Assembly (NCBI RefSeq): GCF_902497625.1
Contig: NZ_CABVGX010000015.1
Span: 1 to 64,000 of the forward strand
Length of the DNA: 64,000 bases
Direction: 5' to 3'
Source: Pseudomonas fluorescens
GTDB taxonomy: Bacteria; Pseudomonadota; Gammaproteobacteria; Pseudomonadales; Pseudomonadaceae
Shown piece by piece: positions 35,191 through 44,799 of the stretch; positions within the stretch are counted from its first letter, which is position 1; every line of letters begins with the position of its first letter. A program made the translations under genes and the position numbers. The notes under the pieces were generated by a model. The model searched no databases, was not told the DNA's origin, and was given only the letters and a program-made list of their open reading frames with translations.

Positions 35191-37107
35191 TTACTTCTGG
35201 TCTTTAACTTCTTCGAACTCGGCGTCGACGACGTCGTCAGCCTTCTCAGCCTTCTCGTCCTGCGGCGCAGCGCCTTCAGCAGGCTGGGCCTGTTCGGCGT
35301 ACATTTTTTGCGCCACTGGAGCGGAGACTTTCGACAGCTCTTCAACCTTGGCTTCGATGGCAGCCTTGTCGTCGCCTTTGACAGCAACTTCCAGCGCAAC
35401 CACTGCCGCTTCGATCGCAGTCTTCTCTTCAGCGCTCACCTTGTCGCCAGCATCAGCGATCATTTTGCGCGTCGAGTGAACCAGTGCATCGCCCTGGTTA
35501 CGGGCAGCGGCCAGCTCTTCGAACTTGCGGTCTTCGTCAGCATTGGTTTCAGCATCGCGGATCATCTGCTGAATCTCTTCCTCGGACAGACCGGAGTTGG
35601 CCTTGATCACGATCGACTGAGTCTTGCCGGTGGCCTTGTCTTTCGCGCCAACGTGCAGGATGCCGTTAGCGTCGATGTCGAAGGTCACTTCGATTTGTGG
35701 CACGCCACGTGGAGCTGGTGGAATCTCGGCCAGATCGAACTTGCCCAGAGACTTGTTCTGCGCGGCTTGCTTGCGCTCACCCTGCAGGACGTGAATGGTC
35801 ACCGCGCCCTGGTTATCGTCGGCAGTCGAGAACACTTGCGATTTCTTGGTAGGAATCGTGGTGTTTTTCTCGATCAGCGCAGTCATCACGCCGCCCATGG
35901 TTTCGATACCCAAAGTCAGCGGGCTGACGTCGAGCAGCAGAACGTCCTTCACGTCACCAGCCAATACTGCGCCCTGGATAGCAGCACCCATTGCAACGGC
36001 TTCGTCCGGGTTCACGTCTTTACGAGCTTCTTTACCGAAGAACTCGGTGACCAGCTTCTGAACCAGTGGCATACGGGTCTGACCGCCGACCAGGATCACG
36101 TCGTTGATCGCGCCGATGTCGATACCGGAGTCTTTCAGGGCAATGCGGCATGGCTCGATGGTGCGTTGAACCAGGTCTTCTACCAGCGATTCCAGCTTGG
36201 CGCGGGAGATCTTCACGTTCAAGTGCTTGGGACCGGTAGCGTCTGCAGTGATGTACGGCAGGTTGACGTCGGTCGAATTGCTCGAAGACAGTTCGATCTT
36301 GGCTTTTTCAGCGGCTTCTTTCAGGCGCTGCATGGCCAGCGGGTCACCTTTGAGGTTCATGCCGCTTTCTTTCTTGAATTCGTCAACGAGGTAGTCGATC
36401 AGACGAATGTCAAAGTCTTCACCGCCCAGGAACGTATCGCCGTTGGTGGCCAATACTTCGAACTGGTGCTCGCCATCAACTTCTGCGATTTCAATGACGG
36501 AAACGTCGAAAGTACCGCCGCCCAGGTCATAAACGATCACGGTGTGATCGCCCTTGGCCTTGTCCATACCGTAAGCCAGTGCGGCTGCAGTGGGTTCGTT
36601 GATGATGCGTTTAACGTCCAGACCGGCAATACGGCCGGCGTCTTTGGTCGCCTGACGCTGGCTATCGTTGAAGTAGGCCGGAACGGTGATGACTGCTTCG
36701 GTCACTGGCTCGCCGAGGTAGTCTTCGGCGGTCTTCTTCATTTTCTTCAGAATTTCAGCCGAGATTTGTGGCGGCGACATCTTCTGGCCGTTCACTTCTA
36801 CCCAGGCATCATTGTTGTCAGCCTTGACGATCTTGTAAGGGACCATCTGGATGTCTTTCTGAACGACTTCTTCTTCGAAACGACGACCGATCAGACGCTT
36901 CACCGCGTACAGAGTGTTGTGCGGATTGGTCACTGCCTGACGCTTGGCGGACTGGCCGACCAGGATCTCGCCATCATTGGCGTAAGCAATGATCGACGGC
37001 GTGGTGCGCGCGCCTTCAGCGTTTTCAATAACTTTGGCCTTGCCGTTTTCCAGCACGGAGACGCAGGAGTTGGTAGTCCCCAGGTCGATACCGATAATTT
37101 TGCCCAT
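35191..37107 (-). CDS. dnaK: Chaperone protein DnaK (Hsp70)
   Basis: A 638-residue ATP-dependent chaperone. The ATPase domain begins [13 protein letters not shown], with the phosphate loop [10 protein letters not shown] and VGGQTRMP; the substrate-binding domain follows, then a charged tail ending EFEEVKDQK. It lies 102 bp after grpE and is controlled from the sigma-32 promoter upstream of grpE, and possibly from the gap. Confidence 0.99.
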   Translation of the reverse strand: MGKIIGIDLGTTNSCVSVLENGKAKVIENAEGARTTPSIIAYANDGEILVGQSAKRQAVTNPHNTLYAVKRLIGRRFEEEVVQKDIQMVPYKIVKADNNDAWVEVNGQKMSPPQISAEILKKMKKTAEDYLGEPVTEAVITVPAYFNDSQRQATKDAGRIAGLDVKRIINEPTAAALAYGMDKAKGDHTVIVYDLGGGTFDVSVIEIAEVDGEHQFEVLATNGDTFLGGEDFDIRLIDYLVDEFKKESGMNLKGDPLAMQRLKEAAEKAKIELSSSNSTDVNLPYITADATGPKHLNVKISRAKLESLVEDLVQRTIEPCRIALKDSGIDIGAINDVILVGGQTRMPLVQKLVTEFFGKEARKDVNPDEAVAMGAAIQGAVLAGDVKDVLLLDVSPLTLGIETMGGVMTALIEKNTTIPTKKSQVFSTADDNQGAVTIHVLQGERKQAAQNKSLGKFDLAEIPPAPRGVPQIEVTFDIDANGILHVGAKDKATGKTQSIVIKANSGLSEEEIQQMIRDAETNADEDRKFEELAAARNQGDALVHSTRKMIADAGDKVSAEEKTAIEAAVVALEVAVKGDDKAAIEAKVEELSKVSAPVAQKMYAEQAQPAEGAAPQDEKAEKADDVVDAEFEEVKDQK

Positions 37108-37209
37108 GTTAACTCTCCCGAAACTTTGGATTTGGTTGCCGCAGCAGTGGTGGCTAACTGCGGTAGCACTTAAACGCTTGACTTATAAATGGGGGCCTTG
37201 CGACCGATT

Positions 37210-37776
37210 TCAAGCCTGCTCATCAATAGAAGGCGAAACCGGTGCCGGAGCCTTGCTGACCACGACCATGGCCGGGCGCAGCAGGCGACCATTGAGCTGA
37301 TAGCCCTTCTGGAACACCTTGAGTACGCTGTTCGGCTCGACGTCGGCGCTTTCCTGCATGGCCATGGCCTGGTGCTGAACAGCGTTGAACGGTTCGCCAT
37401 GCGGATCGATCGCTTCCAGCTGATAGCGCTTCAGGGTGTCCTGGAACATTTTCAGGGTCAGCTCGATGCCTTCGCGCATTGGCCGGATGCTTTCGTCATC
37501 CGGGCTGGACAGCTCCAGGCCGCGCTCGAGGCTGTCGATGATCGGCAGCAAATCGCCGGCAAATTTTTCCAGGGCGAATTTGTGCGCTTTTTCTACATCC
37601 TGCTCGGCACGACGACGGACGTTTTGCAGATCAGCCGCTACACGCAAGGCTTGATCCTGGGCGCCAGCCAGTTGCTCTTCGAGCACTTGTACACGAGCCG
37701 CCAGGTCGTTGCCCGAATCCTGGGCAGTCTGATCGGCATCTAGGTTTTGCGTATCCACTGTCTGTTCGTCAGCCAT
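37210..37776 (-). CDS. grpE: Nucleotide exchange factor GrpE
   Basis: A 188-residue DnaK exchange factor. It has an acidic N-terminal tail, a long coiled-coil helix (about 25-85, [31 protein letters not shown] region) and the C-terminal beta domain ending in [13 protein letters not shown]. It has an AAGGAGA ribosome site and a sigma-32 promoter upstream. First gene of grpE-dnaK-dnaJ. Confidence 0.97.
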   Translation of the reverse strand: MADEQTVDTQNLDADQTAQDSGNDLAARVQVLEEQLAGAQDQALRVAADLQNVRRRAEQDVEKAHKFALEKFAGDLLPIIDSLERGLELSSPDDESIRPMREGIELTLKMFQDTLKRYQLEAIDPHGEPFNAVQHQAMAMQESADVEPNSVLKVFQKGYQLNGRLLRPAMVVVSKAPAPVSPSIDEQA

Positions 37777-37831
37777 AGATTTCTCCTTTCAATAACGTCC
37801 GCGAGCTCAACCCGCGCTTCTGTGCCGATAT

Positions 37832-37857
37832 ATGGGGCCGCAAAATCCTGCTTCAAG
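37832..37857 (-). promoter_or_regulatory. Sigma-32 (RpoH) heat-shock promoter of grpE
   Basis: The minus strand reads CTTGAA, a 14-bp spacer and CCCCAT, a consensus-quality sigma-32 promoter, 56 bp before the grpE start. The position before grpE-dnaK-dnaJ is exactly where one is expected. Confidence 0.9.
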
Positions 37858-37973
37858 GGTCGGTGGCGATTAACCCTACAAAAAACAGCTGCATTACTCG
37901 TCACGACCGCCGACATTTCGTCGGCCCGGACAGATCATGCCGACAATGGGCATTGTCAGCTCAAAACAAAACA

Positions 37974-37989
37974 CTGTATAAATAACCAG
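37974..37989 (+). promoter_or_regulatory. LexA (SOS) box of recN
   Basis: CTGTATAAATAACCAG matches the LexA consensus CTGT-N8-ACAG in all but one arm position. It lies 24 bp before the recN start; recN is a classical SOS gene, so LexA repression is likely. Confidence 0.82.
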
Positions 37990-38013
37990 ACCTCAAGCCT
38001 GGGAGCGGCCTTT

Positions 38014-39687
38014 ATGCTGGTGCACCTGTCCGTACACAACTACGCCATCGTCGAACATCTCGATCTCGAACTTGATCGCGGAATGAGCGTGATCACGGGT
38101 GAAACCGGCGCCGGCAAGTCGATAATGCTCGACGCACTGGGCTTGACGCTCGGCGACCGTGCCGACAGCGGCGTGGTCCGCCCTGGCGCGGACAAGGCAG
38201 ACATCCTCGCCACCTTCGATCTGGTCGACATTCCGGAAGCCAGCGCCTGGCTCGCCGAGCGTGACCTCGAGAGCGACGGCCCGTGCATCCTGCGCAGGGT
38301 CATCACCGCCGAAGGGCGCTCGCGAGGCTACATCAATGGCACACCCTGCCCCCTTGGCGACCTCAAAGCCCTGGGCGAACTGGTCATTGATATCCACAGT
38401 CAACATGAGCATCAATCGCTGCTCAAGACCGACACGCACCGCCGCCTGCTCGATGAGTACGCCGGCGCTACAGACCTCGCCCGCCAGGTACAACTCGCCG
38501 CTCAACGCTGGCGCCAGACCCGCCAGGAACTGGAGCGCCTTTCCAACTCCGGCGATGAACAACGTGCTCGCCATCAGTTGCTCAGCTACCAACTCGAAGA
38601 GCTGGAGAACCTGGGTCTCGGTGAAAACGAGCTTGAGCAGCTGGAACAGGAACACAAGAACCTGACCAATGCCGAAACCCTGCTCGGTATCTGCCGCCAG
38701 GTGGTTGAGCAATGCAGTGAAAGCGATTCCGGCAATGTCCTGAATGCGCTGACCGCCAGCCTCAACCGTTTGTCTAGCGTAACCACCTCGGTGGGCGCGC
38801 TCGGCGAAGCCAGCAGCTTGCTGACCAGTGCGCAGATTCAGGTGGAAGAAGCCGTCGGCGAGCTGAATCGCTTTCTCGACAATTTCGACGCCGACCCGGC
38901 GCGCCTGCAATACCTGGAGGAGCGTCTTGACTCGATCTACACCATGGCGCGCAAGCACCGCATCCAGCCGACCGAGGTTGCCGAAATGCAGCAGCGCCTG
39001 CTGGATGAAATTGAAACCCTGAATGCAAACGATGAGTCGATCGAACGCCTCAGCGATGAACTGGCGTCGTATGCCCGTCATTATCAGGAGAAAGCCCGGG
39101 AGTTGAGCGATCTGCGCCATCAGGCCTCCAGCAGCCTGGCCAGTGCGGTCGAACAGGAAATCCAGCGCCTCGGCATGCCGGGCGGCCGCTTCACTATTGA
39201 ATTGCGCCCTAACAGCAGCGACGAGTTGCTACCGAACGGGCTCGAACAAGTTGAATTGCTGGTCAGTGCCAACCCGGGTCAGCCGCTAAAGGCTTTGGCC
39301 AAGGTGGCGTCGGGCGGTGAGCTGTCGCGGATCAGCCTGGCGATCCAGGTAATCACCGCACAAACATCGCGCGTTCCAACGCTGGTATTTGATGAAGTGG
39401 ACGTAGGCATCGGCGGCCCGACGGCCGAGATCGTTGGCCAGTTGCTACGTCGCCTGGGCGAACGGGGCCAGGTGCTGACAGTGACTCACCTGCCGCAAGT
39501 GGCCGCCCAAGGGCATCAGCATCTATTTGTACACAAGGTACGAGGCGAAGATGCTACCCGCACCGCCGTCTCCAAGCTGAGTAAAAATGATCGCGTGGAA
39601 GAAGTGGCGCGAATGCTCGGCGGGATTGACCTGACCAAGGAATCCTTGGCGCACGCGAAGAAAATGGTCGTCACCGCGAAAATTTAA
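38014..39687 (+). CDS. recN: DNA repair protein RecN
   Basis: A 557-residue SMC-like ATPase acting in double-strand-break repair. It has Walker A GETGAGKS (29-36), a long coiled-coil middle (about 160-370), the ABC signature VASGGELSRISLA, and Walker B LVFDEVDVGIGG. I chose ATG 38014 (MLVHLSVHNYAIVEHLDLEL), the family start; the frame upstream is open but crosses the LexA box and the grpE promoter region. It is followed by a hairpin terminator. Confidence 0.97.
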   Translation: MLVHLSVHNYAIVEHLDLELDRGMSVITGETGAGKSIMLDALGLTLGDRADSGVVRPGADKADILATFDLVDIPEASAWLAERDLESDGPCILRRVITAEGRSRGYINGTPCPLGDLKALGELVIDIHSQHEHQSLLKTDTHRRLLDEYAGATDLARQVQLAAQRWRQTRQELERLSNSGDEQRARHQLLSYQLEELENLGLGENELEQLEQEHKNLTNAETLLGICRQVVEQCSESDSGNVLNALTASLNRLSSVTTSVGALGEASSLLTSAQIQVEEAVGELNRFLDNFDADPARLQYLEERLDSIYTMARKHRIQPTEVAEMQQRLLDEIETLNANDESIERLSDELASYARHYQEKARELSDLRHQASSSLASAVEQEIQRLGMPGGRFTIELRPNSSDELLPNGLEQVELLVSANPGQPLKALAKVASGGELSRISLAIQVITAQTSRVPTLVFDEVDVGIGGPTAEIVGQLLRRLGERGQVLTVTHLPQVAAQGHQHLFVHKVRGEDATRTAVSKLSKNDRVEEVARMLGGIDLTKESLAHAKKMVVTAKI

Positions 39688-39702
39688 GGATGGCAGACAG
39701 CA

Positions 39703-39728
39703 CGAAGGCGACCCTGGGGTCGCCTTCG
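39703..39728. terminator. Hairpin terminator between recN and fur
   Basis: CGAAGGCGACC-CTGG-GGTCGCCTTCG is an 11-bp perfect stem with a 4-nt loop between the convergent recN and fur genes. T tracts are weak on both sides, but the stem is strong enough to serve both directions. Confidence 0.7.
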
Positions 39729-39762
39729 CTCGTTTCGCGAACATCATGCTCGCGCGACATGC

Positions 39763-40167
39763 TTACTTTTTCTTGCGTACGTACAACACAAGATTGTGAT
39801 CAACCATCTCGAAGCCATACTTGTCGACGATGGCCTTCTGCAGACGCTCGATTTCTTCGTCGAAGAATTCGATCACTTCACTGGTTTCGACGTTGACCAT
39901 GTGGTCGTGATGCTTGCCGTCATCCAGCTCGAAGACCGCGTGGCCTCCGTCGAAGTTGTGCCGCACCACAAGGCCAGCTGCCTCGAACTGGGTCAGAACA
40001 CGGTAAACCGTGGCCAGACCGACGTCCTCACCAGCCTCCATGAGCGCCTTGTAAACATCCTCGGCACTCATGTGGCGTTGCTCGGCGGAATCGAGCATTT
40101 GCAGAATCTTGACCCTTGGAAGGGTCACTTTGAGGCCGGCTTTGCGTAGTTCGCTATTTTCAACCAT
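39763..40167 (-). CDS. fur: Ferric uptake regulator Fur
   Basis: A 134-residue iron-responsive repressor. The winged helix with TVYRVLTQFEAAGLV is followed by the metal-binding dimerisation domain with HHDHMVNVE. The CxxC zinc-binding cysteines of E. coli Fur are absent, as in other Pseudomonas Fur proteins, so this is not a defect. It is divergent from bamE, the normal Pseudomonas arrangement. Confidence 0.97.
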   Translation of the reverse strand: MVENSELRKAGLKVTLPRVKILQMLDSAEQRHMSAEDVYKALMEAGEDVGLATVYRVLTQFEAAGLVVRHNFDGGHAVFELDDGKHHDHMVNVETSEVIEFFDEEIERLQKAIVDKYGFEMVDHNLVLYVRKKK

Positions 40168-40264
40168 GGTCAGCTTTCTCGCGATGCTGCTTCGCAGCTT
40201 CTCTTAATGCGGGTATGATCGGCGTTTACGTTGTCCCAGCCAAGATAGTGGAAGTCGCCCACCG

Positions 40265-40792
40265 ATGCAAAACACCAAGCTCTTGCTAACCAGTTTCACC
40301 TTTGTGGGACTGCTCGCACTCGCCGGTTGTTCATTCCCCGGGGTTTACAAAATCGACATCCAGCAGGGCAATGTCGTCACGCAGGACATGATAGACCAGT
40401 TACGCCCGGGAATGACCCGTCGGCAAGTACGGTTTATCATGGGTAACCCTCTGCTGACCGACACGTTCCATGCCGATCGCTGGGATTATCTGTACAGCCT
40501 GCAACCGGGTGGCGGTGAACGCCAACAGGAACGCATTAGCGTTATCTTCAACCCAAATGACCAACTTGTCAGCCTCTCTGGTGATTTCATGCCAGGCGTG
40601 AGTCGCGACGATGCCATTCTCGGCAAGGACACTGACACTACCGTCAATGATCCTGCGCAGAACGTCGAGCAGCCGAAACCGGAAACTCCGGCCAAGCCAG
40701 GTTCGTTGCTGGATCAGATCCAGAAGGACGTCGACGGCGTAGAAACCGTTCCGGTCCCGACTCCAGAACCGCTGGATACCTCGCCGCAATAA
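40265..40792 (+). CDS. bamE: Outer membrane assembly lipoprotein BamE (OmlA)
   Basis: A 175-residue lipoprotein of the BAM complex that inserts outer-membrane beta-barrels. The signal peptide ends in lipobox LAGC with Cys22; the SmpA/OmlA core includes [30 protein letters not shown] and [12 protein letters not shown] Pro/Glu/Thr-rich C-terminal tail (about 120-175) is typical for Pseudomonas OmlA. It ends just before a bidirectional terminator shared with rnfH. Confidence 0.96.
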   Translation: MQNTKLLLTSFTFVGLLALAGCSFPGVYKIDIQQGNVVTQDMIDQLRPGMTRRQVRFIMGNPLLTDTFHADRWDYLYSLQPGGGERQQERISVIFNPNDQLVSLSGDFMPGVSRDDAILGKDTDTTVNDPAQNVEQPKPETPAKPGSLLDQIQKDVDGVETVPVPTPEPLDTSPQ

Positions 40793-40804
40793 TTTGCGAC
40801 GCAA

Positions 40805-40834
40805 TAAAAAACCCGGCATGTCCGGGTTTTTTAT
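40805..40834. terminator. Bidirectional terminator between bamE and rnfH
   Basis: AAAAAACCCGG-CATGT-CCGGGTTTTTT gives a T run after the stem on both strands, placed between the convergent bamE and rnfH genes. Confidence 0.93.
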
Positions 40835-40853
40835 TGTCTGGAGTTTGCTCGGG

Positions 40854-41168
40854 TTACTGATTACGCGCTTTGGCCTCGGCAGCCTTGGCGGCGCGAAGCC
40901 GTCGCATCTCTTTGGGGTCAGCCAGGAGCGGACGATAGATCTCGATCCGATCTCCCGACTGCACGAGGCGAGAATCGGCATCGGTAATGACCTTGCCAAA
41001 AATACCGACCGGACAATCGCTCAACTCCAGCTCCGGGAACGCGCCGCCTATTCCGGACACGGCCACCGCCGCACGCACCGTGGTGCCAACAGGCACCGCA
41101 ACAGTCAGGAGTGCCTGCCGATCAACAGCAGCGTAAACCACCTCAATTTCCACGGTCGGCTCAGCCAT
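40854..41168 (-). CDS. rnfH: RnfH family ubiquitin-like protein
   Basis: A 104-residue small beta-grasp protein (PF03658). Family signs are EIEVVYAAVDRQALLTVAVP, the VGIFGK motif and GDRIEIYRPLLADPKEMRR. Function is not well established; the family often sits beside ratA or rnf genes. It overlaps the ratA end by 8 bp and is translated in a different frame; I chose ATG 41168 (MAEPTVEIEV). Confidence 0.9.
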   Translation of the reverse strand: MAEPTVEIEVVYAAVDRQALLTVAVPVGTTVRAAVAVSGIGGAFPELELSDCPVGIFGKVITDADSRLVQSGDRIEIYRPLLADPKEMRRLRAAKAAEAKARNQ

Positions 41169-41595
41169 GCATCTGCTTCGCCCGCTGGCAGAACGCATCG
41201 ACCAGCGTGTTGGCCGCCTGATTGAACAAGGGTCCCAGCGTGGCTCGAACGATCGGCCCCGCGTAATCGAAGGACAAATCGAGGCTGATTTTGCAGGCCT
41301 TGTCGGTGAGCGCCTTGAACACCCAGATGCCATGCAACTGAGTAAAGGGGCCTTCTTCAAGATTCATTTCAATCGATTGCCCGGGCACCAGCGTATTGCG
41401 CGTGACGAAATGCTGACTGAGGCCACCCTTGGCGACGCCAACACTGGCGCGCATATGCTCGTCAGAGCTTTCCAGGACTTCGGCCGAGGAGCACCACGGG
41501 AGAAATTCCGGATACCGCGCCACATCGTTGACCAGGTCATACAAGGCTTGCGCCGGATACGGCAGCAGGGCCGAACGTTGAATGTGTGTCGTCAT
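41161..41595 (-). CDS. ratA: RatA-type START-domain protein (ribosome association toxin family)
   Basis: A 144-residue START/polyketide-cyclase fold protein. E. coli RatA is reported to block 70S formation; similar proteins in other bacteria are coenzyme Q-binding (Coq10-like), so the toxin label may mislead. Conserved parts are SALLPYPAQALYDLVNDVARYPEFLPWC and the C-terminal ANTLVDAFCQRAKQMHG. I chose ATG 41595 (MTTHIQRSA). It overlaps rnfH and is 7 bp after the transporter gene. Confidence 0.88.
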   Translation of the reverse strand: MTTHIQRSALLPYPAQALYDLVNDVARYPEFLPWCSSAEVLESSDEHMRASVGVAKGGLSQHFVTRNTLVPGQSIEMNLEEGPFTQLHGIWVFKALTDKACKISLDLSFDYAGPIVRATLGPLFNQAANTLVDAFCQRAKQMHG

Positions 41596-41602
41596 GTCAG
41601 CG

Positions 41603-43006
41603 TCACTTCCACAGCTGGGCGGCAAACACTACGAGAATGCCGATGGGCGCCACATAGCGCATCAGGAACAGGCTGAAGGCAAACAACACCGGGCTGCGGA
41701 TCGACAGTTCGTCGCGTACCGCCTCTCGGCCCATCACCCAGCCTGCAAACACCACGAAACATAAGCCACCAAGTGGCAACATGATTCGCGAGGTGAAGAA
41801 ATCGATCACACCGAAGAAGTCCAGACCTCCGGTCGCTCCCCATTGATAGAGATGAAACACCCCGCCTTCGTTCACGAAAAACTTCGCTTGCTTCCAGATA
41901 TTGAAGGAAAAGACTGTGCCCAGACCAACAAACCAGCAGGTAAATGCGAGCCAGAACGTCACCCAGGCGCGGCTGAGTTTCGAGCGCTCCACCAGGTACG
42001 CCACCATGGGTTCGAGCAAGGAAATAGCGGAACTCCACGCAGCAATTGCCACCAGAACAAAGAACACCACGCCCATTATTTGGCCGAACGCGACGTTACC
42101 GAACGCAAAGGGCAGGCTGACGAACATCAGGCCCGGCCCTTCACTCGGGTTCAGGCCCGCGGCGAAGACAATCGGAAACAATGCCAGCCCGGCCACGAGC
42201 GAAACGAAGGTATCCAACAGCGCGACGCCGACCACGGTACCTGAAATCGACGAATGCCTGGGCATGTAAGCGCCGTAGATCATGATCGAACCCACACCGA
42301 CGCTTAGTGAAAAGAATGCATGGCCCATGGCGGGGAGCAAACCGTCCAGGACCTTTTCCGGATGGAAGTCGAACATGAAGTGCACGCCCTCCATGAAATG
42401 CCCGGTGGTCATGCTGTAACCCAGCAACACCAGAATCATTACAAACAGCAACGGCATCATGATGCGCAGACTGCGCTCAAGACCCGCGACCACGCCTCGG
42501 GCAATGACCAGCGCAGAGAGCAGCATGAAAATCGTGTGCCAAAGTGTCAGGCGCCATGGATCGGCAATCACATTGCCGAAATACGCACCGACCTGGTCAG
42601 GCGTGACGCCCTGGAAATCGCCACGGCCCATGTCGATGATGTAATCCAGCGACCAGCCGCCGACAACGCTGTAGAAGGACAGGATCAGCAACGCCGTGAT
42701 CATCCCGGCGAAGGCCCCCCAGGACCATTTCGTCGAACGCCCTGCTTCCAGCGCCAGCACCTTCAGCGCATTGGCCGGACTCTGCCGGGCACGGCGGCCG
42801 ATCAGCGTTTCCGCCAGCATGACCGGTACGCCGATCAGCGCAATGCACGCCAGGAACATCAGCACAAAGGCGCCGCCGCCATAGACGCCGACCATGTACG
42901 GAAATTTCCAGATGCTACCCAGGCCCACGGCCGAACCGGTCGCGGCGAGTATGAAGACCCATCGGCTAGCCCAACTGCCGTGGACAGAAACCTTGTCTGT
43001 CGACAT
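41603..43006 (-). CDS. Sodium-dependent transporter of the NSS/SNF family
   Basis: A 467-residue neurotransmitter-sodium-symporter family protein with about 11-12 membrane helices (LeuT fold). The TM1 motif [28 protein letters not shown] is characteristic; [17 protein letters not shown] in TM6 is also seen. The substrate is likely an amino acid but not predictable. I chose ATG 43006 ([10 protein letters not shown]). It is upstream of ratA-rnfH on the same strand with only 7 bp between, and divergent from smpB. Confidence 0.93.
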   Translation of the reverse strand: MSTDKVSVHGSWASRWVFILAATGSAVGLGSIWKFPYMVGVYGGGAFVLMFLACIALIGVPVMLAETLIGRRARQSPANALKVLALEAGRSTKWSWGAFAGMITALLILSFYSVVGGWSLDYIIDMGRGDFQGVTPDQVGAYFGNVIADPWRLTLWHTIFMLLSALVIARGVVAGLERSLRIMMPLLFVMILVLLGYSMTTGHFMEGVHFMFDFHPEKVLDGLLPAMGHAFFSLSVGVGSIMIYGAYMPRHSSISGTVVGVALLDTFVSLVAGLALFPIVFAAGLNPSEGPGLMFVSLPFAFGNVAFGQIMGVVFFVLVAIAAWSSAISLLEPMVAYLVERSKLSRAWVTFWLAFTCWFVGLGTVFSFNIWKQAKFFVNEGGVFHLYQWGATGGLDFFGVIDFFTSRIMLPLGGLCFVVFAGWVMGREAVRDELSIRSPVLFAFSLFLMRYVAPIGILVVFAAQLWK

Positions 43007-43124
43007 CGTTATCACGCCCAAGCGTTCAAAAAAGAGGGCGCATTGTCCGGGATTCAATCAACCTGCTCAAGCACGTAGCGATACCGTAGCCGACTCGCGC
43101 GCAACTCCCTATAATGCCGCCCCT

Positions 43125-43607
43125 ATGGCTAAACAGAAGAAACACCCAACAGGGACCATCGCGCAAAATAAAAAGGCGCGACACGATTACTTCATCGAAC
43201 ATCGGTTCGAGGCTGGTCTGGTCCTGGCCGGCTGGGAAGTAAAAAGTCTGCGGGCTAGCAAGCTACAGCTGGTTGACAGTTATGTACTGCTCAAGGATGG
43301 CGAAGCCTGGCTGCTCGGCAGCCACATCACGCCGCTGATGACGGCGAGCACGCACGTCATCGCCGATCCGACCCGCACCCGCAAATTGCTGCTCAACCGG
43401 CGCGAACTGGAAAAGCTCGCCTCTGCGGTGCAGCAAAAAGGTTACGCCTGCGTATGCCTGTCCTGGTACTGGAGCAAGCACATGGTCAAGTGCGAGATCG
43501 CTCTGGGCAAGGGCAAGAAGGAATACGACAAGCGCGATACCGAGCGCGAGCGCGACGCCGGCCGAGAGCTGCAGCGTGCGGTGCGCAACAAGGGCAAGGA
43601 AGATTAA
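43125..43607 (+). CDS. smpB: SsrA-binding protein SmpB
   Basis: A 160-residue partner of tmRNA in ribosome rescue. The conserved [31 protein letters not shown] core and the basic C-terminal tail ([31 protein letters not shown]) are intact. It is divergent from the NSS transporter. The ssrA gene lies about 10 kb downstream in this window, beyond the lactate cluster. Confidence 0.98.
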   Translation: MAKQKKHPTGTIAQNKKARHDYFIEHRFEAGLVLAGWEVKSLRASKLQLVDSYVLLKDGEAWLLGSHITPLMTASTHVIADPTRTRKLLLNRRELEKLASAVQQKGYACVCLSWYWSKHMVKCEIALGKGKKEYDKRDTERERDAGRELQRAVRNKGKED

Positions 43608-43663
43608 TCTTCCGCCCAGTCATCGATCATTGTGCCGAGGTTGCTTGTCGCATCGCCCCGTTC

Positions 43664-43753
43664 GGGCAGGTGGCAGCCGTCGATGCCGGGACGGCTCCGC
43701 TGTCCAACGGGGGCAAGCCCCCTCGCCACAATGACAAGCCACCTCGCCACAGT
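43664..43753. repeat. REP-like palindromes downstream of smpB
   Basis: CGGGGGCAAGCCCCCTCGCCACAA-type sequence, followed by a shorter related copy (AAGCCACCTCGCCACAG), belongs to the GTGGCGAGGGGGCTTGCCCCC REP class of fluorescent pseudomonads. It fills most of the gap between the convergent smpB and lldR. Confidence 0.72.
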
Positions 43754-43770
43754 GAATTGTTTTCGCGCTA

Positions 43771-44538
43771 TCACGTCCCCTTGCGCCGCTCTGCCCGAGC
43801 CATGCGCTGTACTTCCTGACGCACTTCCTCCAGCACTTCCTGCACATACAGAATGTGTCGACTGGAAACTTCCCGCGCCTGCTCCGCCCGCCCCTCGATA
43901 ATTGCCATGTACAACTCCCGATGCTGAGTGATCAGCATGTCGCGGGTTTCCGTGCGCTGTTTGTACATGCCACCGATGTTGGTCACCACGTTGCGCTTGA
44001 GCAGGTCAAACAACCCGCGAATCGTGTGCAGCAACACCGCGTTATGACTGGCCTCGGCGATCGCCAGGTGAAATTTCGCGTCAGCCGCACCCTCTTCCGC
44101 GCGACTGACGTCATCGTGACGCGAGTAGCAGTCTTGCAACTCATTGAATGCCGCCGTCAGCCGCTCACGGTCAACATCGGTCGCGCGCAACGCTGCGTAA
44201 TAGGCGCAAGAGGCTTCCAGCGTATGGCGAAATTCCAGCAGATCACGTTGCGCCTCTGGATTGCTTTCGAGCAGATGCAGCAAAGGATCACTGAACGTCG
44301 TGCCCAGTGACTCAACGACGTAATTGCCGCCACCCTGCCGACTAACCAGCAGCCCTTTGGCGGCCAGCTTCTGAATCGCCTCGCGCAACGAAGGACGCGA
44401 CACGCCGAACTGCTCGGCCAGCGCCCGCTCGGCCGGCAAGCGTTCACCGGCCTTCAGCGTGCCCTCAAGGATCATCCCCTCAAGCTGCTCGACAATATCG
44501 TCAGACAAACGGCGCTGACGAATCTGATCAAAAGCCAT
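43771..44538 (-). CDS. lldR: GntR/FadR-family regulator LldR
   Basis: A 255-residue transcriptional repressor of lactate genes. The N-terminal winged helix has SDDIVEQLEGMILEGTLKAGERLPAERALAEQFGVSRPSLREAIQKL, followed by an FCD all-helical ligand domain (about 90-235) with metal-ligand-like residues. It is divergent from lldP with a perfect palindromic operator between them; lactate is the expected inducer, from P. aeruginosa LldR. Confidence 0.93.
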   Translation of the reverse strand: MAFDQIRQRRLSDDIVEQLEGMILEGTLKAGERLPAERALAEQFGVSRPSLREAIQKLAAKGLLVSRQGGGNYVVESLGTTFSDPLLHLLESNPEAQRDLLEFRHTLEASCAYYAALRATDVDRERLTAAFNELQDCYSRHDDVSRAEEGAADAKFHLAIAEASHNAVLLHTIRGLFDLLKRNVVTNIGGMYKQRTETRDMLITQHRELYMAIIEGRAEQAREVSSRHILYVQEVLEEVRQEVQRMARAERRKGT

Positions 44539-44730
44539 AACTCATTCTCCACGATCCCGACGGCTCGCCGGGCTCTCTATTCTGGCCTACCTGCACATGC
44601 CCGGCATCTAACGGATGGCTTCCCCACCTCGCAAATCCATGACATCCGCCGCGCCTATACGACAAAAGTTTTAGGGCGGCAAATTGACACACCGCATAGA
44701 AGGCTTTTACCCTAGCCGACAGCGATTGTA

Positions 44731-44747
44731 AATTGGTATTACCAATT
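44731..44747. promoter_or_regulatory. Palindromic operator between lldR and lldP
   Basis: AATTGGTATTACCAATT is a perfect 17-bp palindrome of the TGGT-N-ACCA type bound by FadR-family regulators. It lies 53 bp before lldP and 193 bp from lldR. LldR is the obvious candidate; other half-sites were not found nearby. Confidence 0.85.
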
Positions 44748-44799
44748 ATCCAAGAACGCTGATCAGTGCCTGACCAACAACAATTAGGGGCCACCCCAT

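Noticed and set aside
41161-41595. ratA and rnfH as a toxin-antitoxin pair
   Set aside because: They overlap like a TA pair, but both are widely conserved housekeeping-type genes beside smpB; the antitoxin role of RnfH is not established.
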